Shown here: positions 47,103-56,509 of the stretch, in pieces
Layout: each line of letters begins with the position of its first letter
Position numbering within the stretch: the first letter of the stretch is position 1
Assembly: GCF_001667115.1 (NCBI RefSeq)
Contig: NZ_LZIJ01000079.1
Span: 1-64,000 of the forward strand
Direction: 5' to 3'
Origin: Mycobacterium sp. 852002-51163_SCH5372311
GTDB lineage: Bacteria > Actinomycetota > Actinomycetes > Mycobacteriales > Mycobacteriaceae
DNA: 64,000 bases
The notes under the pieces: generated by a model
The model's database searches: none
What the model was told of the DNA's origin: nothing
What the model saw: the letters and a program-made list of their open reading frames with translations, nothing else
Position numbers and translations under genes: made by a program

Positions 47103-47496
47103 TCGCGCGCCGGCCAGTCCGATGGGCTGACTTTCCGCCTGGATCCTTCTGGCGTGCGACGCGTCGTTTCAAATAGGCTCGGTATACCATTGGCCACACC
47201 GGTCACTTTCATCACCGCAGAAGAGGCTTGTGTCTTTTCGTCCACCTCGTAGCGACAGATTGGCTTGCCGCGCAACGGTTGTCGCTCGGAGGCGGACAAA
47301 ACCACATACACCCGAAATTTTGTGGCCGGTGGGACTCATGAGAAACACGCGGCCCACCGGTTCTGTGCACCACAAGCTGCGCCTACCCCGCCGGCAATTT
47401 TGAAACAGCCCGTGCAAACGACGCGAGGCAGCACTTGCGATGAACGCTCACCAAGCCGCTCGCGGAGCCGCGACGGCAACGGGACATGATGGCCAC
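47103..47496. other. Region without a confident gene; one weak minus-strand ORF (47099-47311)
   Basis: A 70-codon minus-strand frame (GTG at 47311) reads KPICRYEVDEKTQASSAVMK and GVANGIPSLFETTRRTPEG. Its composition is protein-like, unlike neighbouring shadows, but it lacks a ribosome site and a family match I recognise; it might be gene debris. The rest, up to the start of the eis-like gene, has nothing I can identify. Confidence 0.4.
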
Positions 47497-48714
47497 ATGA
47501 ACGCCGACATCCGTGTTCTCGACAGCGAGGACGACCTCATCGCCGCGGCCAACCTGTTTCGCACCGCTATGGTCGGATTCCCGCCGTTGTCGAACCTGCC
47601 GCCCGGCCAGATCAGCAAGCTGCTCGAACCCGGCCGTACTATCGGGGCATTCGTCGACGGACAGTTCGTCGGCACCGCGGACGCCGTATCGTGCGGGCTC
47701 ACGCTTCCGGGCGGAACCGTCGTCAGTCACGCCGCCGTGACGCACATCGGGGTGTTGCCGTCGTTCACCCGGAAAGGTATCGCCACCGATCTGGTACGTC
47801 ATCAACTGCGCGACATCGCCGCGCGCGACGAGGTGGTCGCAACGCTGCGGGCGTCCGAGGCGACGATCTATGGACGCTATGGCTACGGAGTGGCCAGTTC
47901 ATGCCAAAGCGTCGAGGTTCAGACGGCGCGGGCCTCGCTTCGTCCAGGCATCCGCTCCGGCGGGCCGGTACGACTGCTGGATCCCGCCGACGCGTGGGAC
48001 GTACTGCCGAGGATTTATGCCGACAATCGGCCGGCCCGCCCCGGAGCCGTTGACCGCACGCCGGTGTGGTGGGAAGGCCTACGACTGCGCGCCGAATCAT
48101 CAACTCAGCCTTGGTATATCGCGGTGCACGGCGAGCCGGGGTCCGAGTCGGGTTTCGCCCGATACCGGCCCGTCGATACCGAGCAGTGGTTCATCAGTGA
48201 CCAGCGCACCATCGTGGTCGAGGATTTCTTCGCACCCACCACTGATGCCTACCTCGGACTGTTGCGATTCCTGTTCGGGCTGGATCTCGTTGACCGCGTG
48301 ATGTTCTGGATGCTTCCCCTCGACGATCCGCTGCCCTTGCTGCTATCGGATCGGCGGGCCGTGAAGGTTCGCGCGGTATACGACGAAACGTGGCTTCGGA
48401 TCGTCGACGTCCGACAAGCGCTGGCTGCGCGCCGATACGCCGGAGCTGGCTCCGTCACCGTCGCGGTGAATGACCCGCTCTTGCAGAGCAATTCGGCCAG
48501 TTTTACGATCACTGGTGACGGCGCCGAACCGACGGAATCGCCCGCTCAACTGCACGTCGACGTAGAGGGCCTTGGCACCGTCCTTCTCGGGGGTGCGACC
48601 TGGCACAGTCTCGCGGTTGCCGGGTTGGTCCAGGCCGACGATAGGGCGGCACTGGCCGAGGCCGATCGGCTGTTCGCCGTGCCCGAAGCGCCGTTCGCCG
48701 GCTTCTTCTTCTGA
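47497..48714 (+). CDS. Eis-family GNAT N-acetyltransferase
   Basis: This 405-residue protein matches the three-part Eis layout: an N-terminal GNAT domain with GVLPSFTRKGIATDLV (acetyl-CoA loop, about 86-100), a second GNAT-like domain, and a C-terminal SCP2-like domain. ASEATIYGRYGYG holds the Tyr (residue 125) that acts as general acid in M. tuberculosis Eis, and the chain ends in FAGFFF, matching the terminal Phe carboxylate used as general base. Eis acetylates amines such as aminoglycosides. ATG at 47497 is favoured over 47440. A DAO-type oxidase follows 5 bp later. Confidence 0.88.
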   Translation: MNADIRVLDSEDDLIAAANLFRTAMVGFPPLSNLPPGQISKLLEPGRTIGAFVDGQFVGTADAVSCGLTLPGGTVVSHAAVTHIGVLPSFTRKGIATDLVRHQLRDIAARDEVVATLRASEATIYGRYGYGVASSCQSVEVQTARASLRPGIRSGGPVRLLDPADAWDVLPRIYADNRPARPGAVDRTPVWWEGLRLRAESSTQPWYIAVHGEPGSESGFARYRPVDTEQWFISDQRTIVVEDFFAPTTDAYLGLLRFLFGLDLVDRVMFWMLPLDDPLPLLLSDRRAVKVRAVYDETWLRIVDVRQALAARRYAGAGSVTVAVNDPLLQSNSASFTITGDGAEPTESPAQLHVDVEGLGTVLLGGATWHSLAVAGLVQADDRAALAEADRLFAVPEAPFAGFFF

Positions 48715-48719
48715 GGCCT

Positions 48720-49673
48720 ATGACTGTGATTGCGGTCATCGGTGCGGGGATATGCGGACTCGCCGCTGGGTATGAGCTGTCGCGGCGCGAACAAGACGTG
48801 GTCGTCTTCGAGCGCGGCGAGCCGTTTGCCGAACAGTCCAAAGGACTCGCACGGATTTTTCGCATCGCACATCGGCGCCCGGCGCTATGCCGGCTCGCGA
48901 TCAGAGCGCGCGTCGGTTGGCAGCGTTGGGAAGCAGAGTTCGGTGCGGGACGACTCCTTGGCTCCGAAGGATTTATCGCCGCCGGTCCCAGCCACGACGT
49001 CGCGGCCGCCATGACGGACGCTGGTGCCACGTTCTCATGGGTTGACCGTCCGGCGATCGCGGCGCGGATCCCTTTCGCAGCCCCGCCCTGGGAGACAGGC
49101 GTTTTCGATCCGCTCGGCGGCAGCCTGCGTATCCGGCGGGCGCTGACTGCCCTGACGAAGCGGGTGCGCATCCGTCGCGAAGAGATCGCCTCGGTTGCCG
49201 ACGACGGCTCGATAGGGCTTGTGGACGGCACGATAGTGCGCGCCGACCGCGTGCTCATCTGTGCCGGGGTACATACGCCGGCACTCTTCGGCCCGCTCGA
49301 CGTCGAGTTCCTACCGCACACTCGCATTACCTACGAAGGACCCGATGCCGTTGGCGCGGCGTGCCTTTCCGCGCCCGAAGGCTACGGGTTGCCGCTCGGC
49401 AGCACGGGCCGGTGGGCGTTCGGCCAGGTCACGCCAGACCCCGCGACGGTGCACGCGCTGTTCCCCTCGCTAATCCCGATCGACCGGGTGGACTGCGTCA
49501 CGGTGTGTGCGCCGTGGCTGGACTCCGGCGGCGACGGGTGGACCGTGCGTCGCCGCGGCCGTGTCGTCGCCTTCGTCGGGAGCAACCTGATGAAGTTCGG
49601 GCCGCTGCTCGGTGACCTGCTGGCTCAAGCCGTGCTGAGCGACGAGCTACCCGACGATCTGATCCTCAGGTGA
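48720..49673 (+). CDS. FAD-dependent oxidoreductase, DAO / sarcosine-oxidase type
   Basis: This 317-residue protein starts MTVIAVIGAGICGLAAGYEL (FAD GxGxxG) and shows SKGLARIFRIAH, the SoxA-like loop, and LLGDLLAQAVLSDELPDDL at the end. It is slightly shorter than usual members (about 370-390). It probably oxidises an amine or amino acid. Co-transcribed with the Eis-like acetyltransferase (5-bp gap); converges on the P450 with an 8-bp overlap. Substrate unknown. Confidence 0.85.
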   Translation: MTVIAVIGAGICGLAAGYELSRREQDVVVFERGEPFAEQSKGLARIFRIAHRRPALCRLAIRARVGWQRWEAEFGAGRLLGSEGFIAAGPSHDVAAAMTDAGATFSWVDRPAIAARIPFAAPPWETGVFDPLGGSLRIRRALTALTKRVRIRREEIASVADDGSIGLVDGTIVRADRVLICAGVHTPALFGPLDVEFLPHTRITYEGPDAVGAACLSAPEGYGLPLGSTGRWAFGQVTPDPATVHALFPSLIPIDRVDCVTVCAPWLDSGGDGWTVRRRGRVVAFVGSNLMKFGPLLGDLLAQAVLSDELPDDLILR

Positions 49674-50865
49674 GGTTCCGCTGGCGAAAACTCGCGCGCA
49701 GCGATTCGAAACCTTGAAGGGTGTTGTTCAGCAACCGAACCGGCCTCTCAACGCTGATGTGCTCGACCTTCGGGAGCATCGCGCGCAACAGCGCATGCAT
49801 CTCCATCTTCGACAAGTACATGCCCACGCAGGCGTGGGCACCGAAACCCCACCCGAGGTTGGCTCCCTTGCGACGCAACGAGAAAACCTCGGGTTGCTCG
49901 AACTGGCTTTCATCCATATTGGCTGACGCGTAGAGCAACACCACGCGCTGGCCACGACGGAGAACCGTGCCGTCGACCTCGGTGTCGTGCTTGATCATTC
50001 GCGTGAATCCACGCACCGGTGAGGCGAGGCGGACAGCTTCAACCGCGGCGACCGGCACGAGATCAGGATTACGCCGCAGCTCGCTCCATACCTCGGGGTT
50101 GGTGCCCAGGCTCCACAACAGCTGGGCGGATGCCAGGATCGTCGTATCCAGGCTCGGGCCGATGAAGTCGATCACCATCGCCTTGGCCTCCGCCGAGCTC
50201 AAGGTGCCGTCATGGCCCGCGGCAAGAATCGATTCCGCCCACCCGCCGCGCTTGACGTTCTCGGTGCGGAGAGTTCGCGCGTAACGCCTGAGGCTCAGTC
50301 CGGTAGGCATTGCCTTCAGCGTTCGACCGTTGATCGGTCCCAAGACGTCGAATGCGCCGCGGCCGTAATTCAGCATTCGCTGGTGGTCGATGTCGACACC
50401 GACCAGATCGGCGACTACCCGGACCGGGAGGTGCGCGGCGAAATCGGCGACGCCGTCGAACTCGTCACGATGGCACAGATTGTCGATAAGCGTGGAGGCT
50501 TCCGCTTGCAGAGTCGGGTCAACCGCGGAGAGCGCTTTGGCCGAAAGCGATTGCAGCAGTTGGCGACGCCGTTTGACGTGGGCCTCGCCGTCGCTGGCGA
50601 GCGTGGTACCCGCGGTCAGGACATTCGTGACCGGATTGGCAGCGACACCGTCGCCGCTGCAGTAGGTCTTGTCGTCGCCGAGCGCTTGGCGGACATCCCG
50701 GTAGCGGCCCATGACCCAGGACCGGTGCTTTGGCAGCCAGACCGCGGCTCCTGCCTCGCGGATCCGGCGGTAGGTCTCGACGGGCTTGAGCAGCGTCTCC
50801 CTGCTGTAGAGGTCTATCGGCAGCGTGGGAGTTCCGGCTGCAGGCCCGCGATCAAACACGCTCAT
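49666..50865 (-). CDS. Cytochrome P450
   Basis: This 399-residue P450 has ExxR-type EAVRLASPVRGF, haem loop WGFGAHACVGMYLSKMEM, and an I-helix IGPSLDTTILASAQLL (Asp-Thr-Thr kept). It starts MSVFDRGPAAGTPTLPIDLY. The loop shape resembles the CYPs that demethylate aromatic acids, but substrate is not assigned. No redox partner is adjacent. Its 3' end overlaps the DAO gene by 8 bp on the other strand. Confidence 0.92.
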   Translation of the reverse strand: MSVFDRGPAAGTPTLPIDLYSRETLLKPVETYRRIREAGAAVWLPKHRSWVMGRYRDVRQALGDDKTYCSGDGVAANPVTNVLTAGTTLASDGEAHVKRRRQLLQSLSAKALSAVDPTLQAEASTLIDNLCHRDEFDGVADFAAHLPVRVVADLVGVDIDHQRMLNYGRGAFDVLGPINGRTLKAMPTGLSLRRYARTLRTENVKRGGWAESILAAGHDGTLSSAEAKAMVIDFIGPSLDTTILASAQLLWSLGTNPEVWSELRRNPDLVPVAAVEAVRLASPVRGFTRMIKHDTEVDGTVLRRGQRVVLLYASANMDESQFEQPEVFSLRRKGANLGWGFGAHACVGMYLSKMEMHALLRAMLPKVEHISVERPVRLLNNTLQGFESLRASFRQRNLT

Positions 50866-50970
50866 GATTGAACACCCACCGACGTCACGATGAGCAAGCT
50901 TGCGCCACCTCAGGCCGCCTTTTCGGCAATTCAGCGCGCCGGGCAGGCCAAGGTCGTTGCGCGCGCTACC

Positions 50971-52200
50971 TCATCCCCCGGCCGGAGGCTGTGCCACCAC
51001 CGTCGGCTTGAACCCGTATTTGGGAGCGGCGAACGGGACCGGCGCCCCGCGTCCACCGCCCAACAACGGCAGTCCGTTGAACGCGTTGGTCGCTGGTTCC
51101 CCGGCTCCCGCGAGTCCGTTGAGCGTCACGAGAGGCGTGGTCGGCGTCGGCGCCGCGCCGGCCCAGGCCGACGGAACCGACAATCCGCCGACGGACATCG
51201 CTCGGCCCACGCCTGCCGCCGCACTACCCATGGCGTTCGGGATGGCATGGGGCGCCGCCCCCACCGCCTCCAGCGCTTTGGCTATCTCCGGGGCCGCCTT
51301 GGCCGCCTGCGGAAGCATTGCCTGGCTGAGGCCTTGGATGTCTTTGAAGGAGGTCGTGAAAAGGCGCACCGGCGAAATCAATCTGATGAAGGCGTCAAAC
51401 GGGGTGCTGGCATCCAATGTCGACGATCCCGTCAAGCCCTCCAGCAGGTCGCCGAACACTCCACCCACGACGATCCCGCTGCCATCGGAGGTGAAGCTCA
51501 GCCCCAGGCCACTCAGTACAGCGTTGAGATCGGTCAGCGAGGGCGGCGTGTTCGTGACACCGGCAAGACTCTGCAGCGTGCTCGGAATCGCTTTGAGGCT
51601 TTCGGCGTTGACGCCCGTGCTTGTTGCGACAGCCCGGCCGACGGCAGCGGCCTGGCCGGCCAGTCCGGCGGGGTTTGTGGCCTGCGCTGCCGGCCTGAAT
51701 GGCGTCAACGTCGACGCCGTCGCCGATGTTCCGGCGTATCCGTACATCGCGGCCGCGTCTTGGGCCCACATCTCGGCGTATTGGGCCTCGGTGGCCGCAA
51801 TCGCTGCGGTGTTCTGACCGAGGAAGTTTGTCGCCAGCAACGCCATCAACAAGGTGCGGTTCGCCGCGATCTCCAGCGGCGGGACGGTTTGGGCGAACGC
51901 CGCCTCATAGGCGCTAGCCGCCGCCGCGGCCTGACCGGCGACCTCATCGGCTTGTCCGCCGGTGCCACTTAGCCATGCCAGCTGCGGGAAGGCGGCTGCC
52001 GTCATGGATGCCGCGGATGGTCCCTGCCACGGCCCGTCGGTCAACCCGTTGATCAGGGTCGCGTAGGCGGACGCGGTGGTGTGCAGTTCGCTGGCCAGGG
52101 CCTTCCAAGCCGCCGCGGCGGCAAGCATCGGACCAGAGCCGGGACCGGAGTACATCAGCGCGGAGTTGATCTCCGGCGGTAACAGCCCGAAATCGACCAT
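50971..52200 (-). CDS. PPE-family protein, SVP subgroup
   Basis: This 409-residue protein starts [20 protein letters not shown] (the PPE motif), keeps the WxG-type [19 protein letters not shown] and [16 protein letters not shown], and carries GGLSVPSAW near residue 355, the SVP signature. The frame extends upstream into the PE gene, but the PE/PPE junction fixes the start at 52200. It pairs with the PE 11 bp upstream and is expected to be secreted by an ESX type VII system. Confidence 0.95.
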   Translation of the reverse strand: MVDFGLLPPEINSALMYSGPGSGPMLAAAAAWKALASELHTTASAYATLINGLTDGPWQGPSAASMTAAAFPQLAWLSGTGGQADEVAGQAAAAASAYEAAFAQTVPPLEIAANRTLLMALLATNFLGQNTAAIAATEAQYAEMWAQDAAAMYGYAGTSATASTLTPFRPAAQATNPAGLAGQAAAVGRAVATSTGVNAESLKAIPSTLQSLAGVTNTPPSLTDLNAVLSGLGLSFTSDGSGIVVGGVFGDLLEGLTGSSTLDASTPFDAFIRLISPVRLFTTSFKDIQGLSQAMLPQAAKAAPEIAKALEAVGAAPHAIPNAMGSAAAGVGRAMSVGGLSVPSAWAGAAPTPTTPLVTLNGLAGAGEPATNAFNGLPLLGGGRGAPVPFAAPKYGFKPTVVAQPPAGG

Positions 52201-52211
52201 GGTTGACTCGC

Positions 52212-52511
52212 CTACGCCACCGCGGTCGCGTTCGCCGCCTCGGTGGCCGCATACGAGCCGGCGCTGATATCCAGCGTGATCGCCAATTGCTCGCGGATCG
52301 ATGCGGCCCGGGCACTTATTTCTTGGTAAAGCCTTGCGTGCGAGGCGAACTGCGCAGCGGTCAGAATGGATACCACGTCGGCAGCGGCCGGAACCACTCC
52401 AGTCGTCGGGGCTGCGGCAGCCACGTTTTCGGCCCAGACCGATGCGTTCAAGGCCTGCATTTCCGCAGCGGCCATGGCCAGCACCTGCGGATCCGCGATA
52501 ACCATCGACAT
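52212..52511 (-). CDS. PE-family protein
   Basis: This 99-residue PE protein starts [19 protein letters not shown] and consists only of the PE helical hairpin with no PGRS extension. It has GAGGAGC 4 nt before the ATG at 52511. It forms a PE/PPE heterodimer with the next gene and carries the YxxxD/E-type secretion signal region near SYAATEAAN. Confidence 0.93.
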   Translation of the reverse strand: MSMVIADPQVLAMAAAEMQALNASVWAENVAAAAPTTGVVPAAADVVSILTAAQFASHARLYQEISARAASIREQLAITLDISAGSYAATEAANATAVA

Positions 52512-52917
52512 GTTGCTCCTCAAAATCCCGTTTCAGCAATGAGTTTCAGCGACGACACTGTCACCGAACCAACTGCGAGGGTAGGTCAGCCACGTCCGGG
52601 CATGACAACTTCCCGCGCGCTAATTCATTGCGTCGTCGATAACTGTTCATTTTGCCGATCCATTTGAGTAGATCGTGAATGATGTTGTGAAATAATATGT
52701 TTGGAGTTTTATATGAGTTCTGCGAAGGTAGCCGGCCGTTGCGTCTGCCGTGAAATCTGCATCCGGCCGGCTACCGATCCTACTCTGCGACAGCCTATTT
52801 CATTTCAAATCAGCTGGGCATGCCGATGGCGACCTGATGAAGGCGCGAGTTTCAAGGGAGTTCATCTCATATACGACGCACATATGTGCCGCCTCGCTGC
52901 GCCCACGGCGCCGGCGC
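52512..52917. other. AT-rich intergenic region with a strong hairpin
   Basis: A perfect 11-bp inverted repeat, GGTAGCCGGCC (52727-52737) and GGCCGGCTACC (52765-52775), forms a stem with a 27-nt loop, downstream of the flavin monooxygenase stop, and may be its terminator. The part at 52600-52720 is unusually AT-rich and is the likely PE promoter. A plus-strand ORF (52713 on, GGAG before ATG) reads MSSAKVAGRCVCREICIRPA but covers the hairpin and has no known family. Confidence 0.55.
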
Positions 52918-54471
52918 TCAGACCGCAGTAGGCGGCCCGAACCAGGTCGTGAGCGCTTCGGCGAGTCCAGCGCGGGAATGATCTCCCGTCCAGGCAACGT
53001 GTCCGTCCGGCCGGATCAACACAGCGACGGGAGCGGAGACCACACCGAGTACCGGAAGCTCCCATTCGCCAACGTATTTCGCGTCGACCAATCGGACACG
53101 ACTGCTCCACCCAGCGATGTCGAAGCCGCCGGGACCGCCGAGGTTGAGCAGCACCGGACGGGCATCGCGCAAGAGCGTGACGACACGGGCCGGGCCGTCC
53201 TCGGTGACCAGGTCGAGGTCGGGCATGCGCCGACCCAGCAGCGGGTGTCCGTCACCGAGGTCGTAGCGGATGTCCAGCCCGGACATCATCGCCGCGAAGC
53301 GCTTGCGCGGCTCTTCCATGCCGAGGAGTTCGGAAACGACGTCGCGCATCGCCTTGGTGCGATCGTCGGGGCGAAGCAGCGCCATCTGAGCCATCGCGTT
53401 GCGCAGGACCCGCGCGGCCACCGGGTGTCGCTCGGCATGGTACGTATCCAGCAAGCTGTCGGGCGAGGTGTGATTGACCACCTGGGCCAGCTTCCATCCC
53501 AGGTTCACCGCGTCTTGCACACCGGTATTGAGGCCCTGTCCACCCACCGGGTGATGCACATGTGCGGCATCACCGGAGAGCAATACTCTTCTGTCTCGAT
53601 AGGTCGCGGCCTGGCGCGCCGCGTCGGTGAATCTGGAAATCCAAGCGGGACTGTGGATCCCGTAATCCGTGCCGTAGACGGCGATGAGCGCCTCGCTCAA
53701 CTCAGCCACGGTGGCCTCTCCTCCGGTTCGTAGGTGCTGCTCGGTCACCATGAGACGCACCGAGCCGCTGTCCTCGGCGCTCATCGAATGCACGCCGAGG
53801 GCATCGTGGCGGATGCCCCATTCGGGCGGGTCGTCGGTATCGAAGTCCATCTCGACCTCGGCGAGCAGGTAACTCGACGTCGGATCCCAGCCAAGAAATT
53901 CAATGCCGACAGACTTGCGGACCAGGCTGCGTCCTCCATCGCAGCCGACCAGATATTTCGTGCGGAGGAACTCGCCGCCCGCCAGCGCGACGTCCACGCC
54001 GGTGCCATCTTGTGCAACGCCCGTCACCTCACGTTCCCGATAGATCGGCACTGCCAACTCCCCCACCCACTCGGCCAGGATGCGCTCGATGTGTTCCTGC
54101 CACAGCGCGAGTCCGTAGGGATGCCGGGTGGGAAAGTCGCTGATGTCCAGTCGAATTTGGGCATATCCGGCGACCTGCGCCACCTGGCCATCGGCCAGGA
54201 ATCGTTCAGCGATCCCCCGCTGATCGAGGATCTCGATGGTGCGCGAATGCAGACCTCCCGCGCGCGAGCCGACCAAGTCCTGGCTGGGCCGGCGCTCGAC
54301 GACGGCGACGTCGACTCCGGCCAAGGCCAACTCACCTGCCAACATCAGTCCGGTAGGACCGCCTCCGGCAACAATTACCGCGTGACCGGCTATCGGTTTG
54401 CCCGTGCTGCCCGACTCCCCCAACGTCAACTTGCCGCCCCCATTCCGTGAAATATGGCTTCGGCCAGCCAT
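52918..54471 (-). CDS. FAD-dependent aromatic-ring-type monooxygenase
   Basis: This 517-residue class A flavin monooxygenase shows VIVAGGGPTGLMLAGELALA (FAD), GLHSRTIEILDQRGIAERFL, LVGCDGGRSLVRKS (DG motif) and GDAAHVHHPVGGQGLNTG (FAD/GD motif), plus a C-terminal thioredoxin-like domain (RPVLLNLGGPGGFDIAGW). The GLHxRTIE..DQRG pattern is shared with rifampicin monooxygenases (Rox) but also with many polyketide hydroxylases, so a drug-modifying role is only one option. Confidence 0.88.
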   Translation of the reverse strand: MAGRSHISRNGGGKLTLGESGSTGKPIAGHAVIVAGGGPTGLMLAGELALAGVDVAVVERRPSQDLVGSRAGGLHSRTIEILDQRGIAERFLADGQVAQVAGYAQIRLDISDFPTRHPYGLALWQEHIERILAEWVGELAVPIYREREVTGVAQDGTGVDVALAGGEFLRTKYLVGCDGGRSLVRKSVGIEFLGWDPTSSYLLAEVEMDFDTDDPPEWGIRHDALGVHSMSAEDSGSVRLMVTEQHLRTGGEATVAELSEALIAVYGTDYGIHSPAWISRFTDAARQAATYRDRRVLLSGDAAHVHHPVGGQGLNTGVQDAVNLGWKLAQVVNHTSPDSLLDTYHAERHPVAARVLRNAMAQMALLRPDDRTKAMRDVVSELLGMEEPRKRFAAMMSGLDIRYDLGDGHPLLGRRMPDLDLVTEDGPARVVTLLRDARPVLLNLGGPGGFDIAGWSSRVRLVDAKYVGEWELPVLGVVSAPVAVLIRPDGHVAWTGDHSRAGLAEALTTWFGPPTAV

Positions 54472-54626
54472 TTTGCGGGATACCCCCGGTCTTGCCGCAA
54501 GACCCCGGGTGCGCTATAAGTTGAAGGTGAGAGGTAAATCTTCTCCTTCCCCCTGGATCGCGACGCAAGGCGCTCGTTGCAGAATGGGACAAATGCCGCA
54601 GTGGTCGCCGGTGCTGGGAGTGGGGA

Positions 54627-55202
54627 ATGGCTGACATCACCATGCTGATCCTCGCCGACCACGAATGGTTCCGGGAACAGTTCGCCAGGCTGGACTATCT
54701 GCAGTCGCAAACGCCCGTCGACCGCGCCGCACTCGGACGGGTGTGGCGTCCACTGGCCGACAAGCTCGACGTACATGCCTATGTCGAAGAGAGCATCTTC
54801 TACCCGCAACTGCTGAAGCGGGGCGCCGACGACCCCGAAGGGGAGACGCTCGACGCGATCGGCGATCACAACGACATTCGCGACGGAGTGCGCGACGCGA
54901 ACGCAAGTCGTGTCGGCAGCGAGGAATGGTGGGCCGCGGTCGGCCGCACCCGCCTGGCGAACGACGAGCACATGGCCGAGGAAGAGCGGGAAGGACTGTC
55001 AGACTTCCGTCGCCATGCCCCTATCGGTCTGCGCGAAGCCCTTGGGCGCCAATACAGCACATTTATGGCCCAGCATCCCACCGCGGAAGGGCTGCCGATC
55101 ACCGACCAGGATCCGGAACGGTACGTGGAGAAGGTCGAGGGAACTCAACGCCCCGAACGCACGGACTTCTCGCTTCGCATCGGCAGCCTCAAAGGTAAGT
55201 AA
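54627..55202 (+). CDS. Hemerythrin HHE-domain protein
   Basis: This 191-residue protein has His12 (LADHEWFREQF), His50 and Glu54 (VHAYVEESIFYP), His81 (GDHNDIRDGV) and His115 with Glu119 (NDEHMAEEEREGL), a complete set of likely di-iron ligands. Mycobacterial hemerythrin-like proteins are linked to oxygen, nitric oxide or peroxide responses. No neighbour shares its transcript. Confidence 0.9.
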   Translation: MADITMLILADHEWFREQFARLDYLQSQTPVDRAALGRVWRPLADKLDVHAYVEESIFYPQLLKRGADDPEGETLDAIGDHNDIRDGVRDANASRVGSEEWWAAVGRTRLANDEHMAEEEREGLSDFRRHAPIGLREALGRQYSTFMAQHPTAEGLPITDQDPERYVEKVEGTQRPERTDFSLRIGSLKGK

Positions 55203-55544
55203 GCCACGCGGCGCTGGCACGATGGTCACACCTGCCACTCAGGTATCAAAACGCAGGGCATGTTGCCTTTTGCAAAGCGCTAGCGCCCGCGCTAGCGCAA
55301 TCGGCAATCGGATGGTGCCACCCGCGGCGGTACTGGTGTGGCCTGTGTGACTGGTAGGTCCGGCACAGTACATCGCCGATCAATGTCGTCTGTGAAATAC
55401 CGAGCTCAGAGTTGTTGGCCTTAGCCAATTTTCAACGATTGCCCGTAGTCGTGTCCGGCTTTCAGCGAGTAGTACTGAATGCCGTCAAAACGGTTCTTTC
55501 ACAGCGTCTCTTCGTAGGCGTTCTGCGCCAACGCCGGGTGGATC
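55203..55544. other. Intergenic region with two tandem self-complementary palindromes
   Basis: GCGCTAGCGC occurs at 55277-55286 and again at 55289-55298, two perfect 10-bp palindromes 2 bp apart, which together can fold as a 10-bp hairpin. They lie 75 bp after the hemerythrin stop. No gene is supported in the region; downstream of 55300 the sequence is GC-poorer than its surroundings and may hold the next promoter. Confidence 0.5.
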
Positions 55545-56483
55545 GTGCTCGCCGGACTCAGTGTCGCGTGGTTAACTGCGACGGTGGGCAGAGAACCGGG
55601 GTTGGCACGACGCTTTTTCGATCGATTCGAGCCGGTACATGCGGTGACCTACTTCGCCCCGGAGGCGCGCGCCGCTTTAGACGAGTTGGGCTATCGCGGG
55701 TTTTGGATGGGCTACTTCGCGGCCCGGTCCGCGCCGTTGGGCACGGTGCCGACCGAAGTGGTCACGGCCATCTTCTACAACTTCGCGCCCGAACGGGTCG
55801 CGCGGGCCCTGCCGGCGGCGTGGCAGATCGCTGGTCCGGAAGCCGCATTGCGCGCACGCCAGGACGCGGCCGTGGCGGCGCTGCGCCGCTACGGTCTGGA
55901 GGCAGACGAAAGCGTCTGTGCCGCAGCGGAATTAGCCGGACAGGCGGCACGCGGTGCGCCGCTGGACGGAAGACCGCTGTTCGGCGCGAATCTGGCGTTG
56001 CCCTGGCCGGACGATCCGCTGGCCGCGTTGTGGCACGCCACCACGCTGCTGCGCGAACACCGCGGCGACGCGCATTTGGCGGTACTGGCGGCTGCGGGAA
56101 TTTCCGGCCGGGAATCCAACGTGTTGCACGCGGCGGCGGGCAAGGTTCCGCGTGAGTACATCGCGCGCACGCGGGACTACGACGAGGCCGCGTGGCGGCA
56201 CCACGAACAGCGGCTGATGGAGCGTGGCTTACTGAACGCAGACGGATCTCTGACGTCGTCGGGCCGGATGTTGAAGGACGACATCGAAGCAAGAACCGAC
56301 CTGCTTGCCTTGTCGGCGCTCGACGCGCTGGGCGACGACGAGGTGGAAGCGTTGTTCCAGGCGCTGACTCCGATCACCCGGGCAGTGGTCGCCGGCGGAG
56401 ACATTCCCGCCGTCACCCCGATGGATGTGCGCCGTCACGAATTACAGGACAGCAGCGCACATTTGGCTGATTCTTCAGTCTGA
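55545..56483 (+). CDS. SCO6745 / SalK-like protein
   Basis: This protein of 299-312 residues resembles the actinobacterial SCO6745 family: RRFFDRFEPVHAVTYFAPEA, LGYRGFWMGYFAARSAPLG, PTEVVTAIFYNFAPERVARA and GRMLKDDIEARTDLLALSAL. Members are helical; the name SalK is used for some, but the function is not established. GTG at 55545 or GTG at 55584 can be the start. The next gene, 26 bp on, encodes the cysteine-ladder repeat protein, so the two probably share a transcript. Confidence 0.8.
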   Translation: MLAGLSVAWLTATVGREPGLARRFFDRFEPVHAVTYFAPEARAALDELGYRGFWMGYFAARSAPLGTVPTEVVTAIFYNFAPERVARALPAAWQIAGPEAALRARQDAAVAALRRYGLEADESVCAAAELAGQAARGAPLDGRPLFGANLALPWPDDPLAALWHATTLLREHRGDAHLAVLAAAGISGRESNVLHAAAGKVPREYIARTRDYDEAAWRHHEQRLMERGLLNADGSLTSSGRMLKDDIEARTDLLALSALDALGDDEVEALFQALTPITRAVVAGGDIPAVTPMDVRRHELQDSSAHLADSSV

Positions 56484-56509
56484 GCCGCGCGACCGGAAGG
56501 ATGAGCCCC

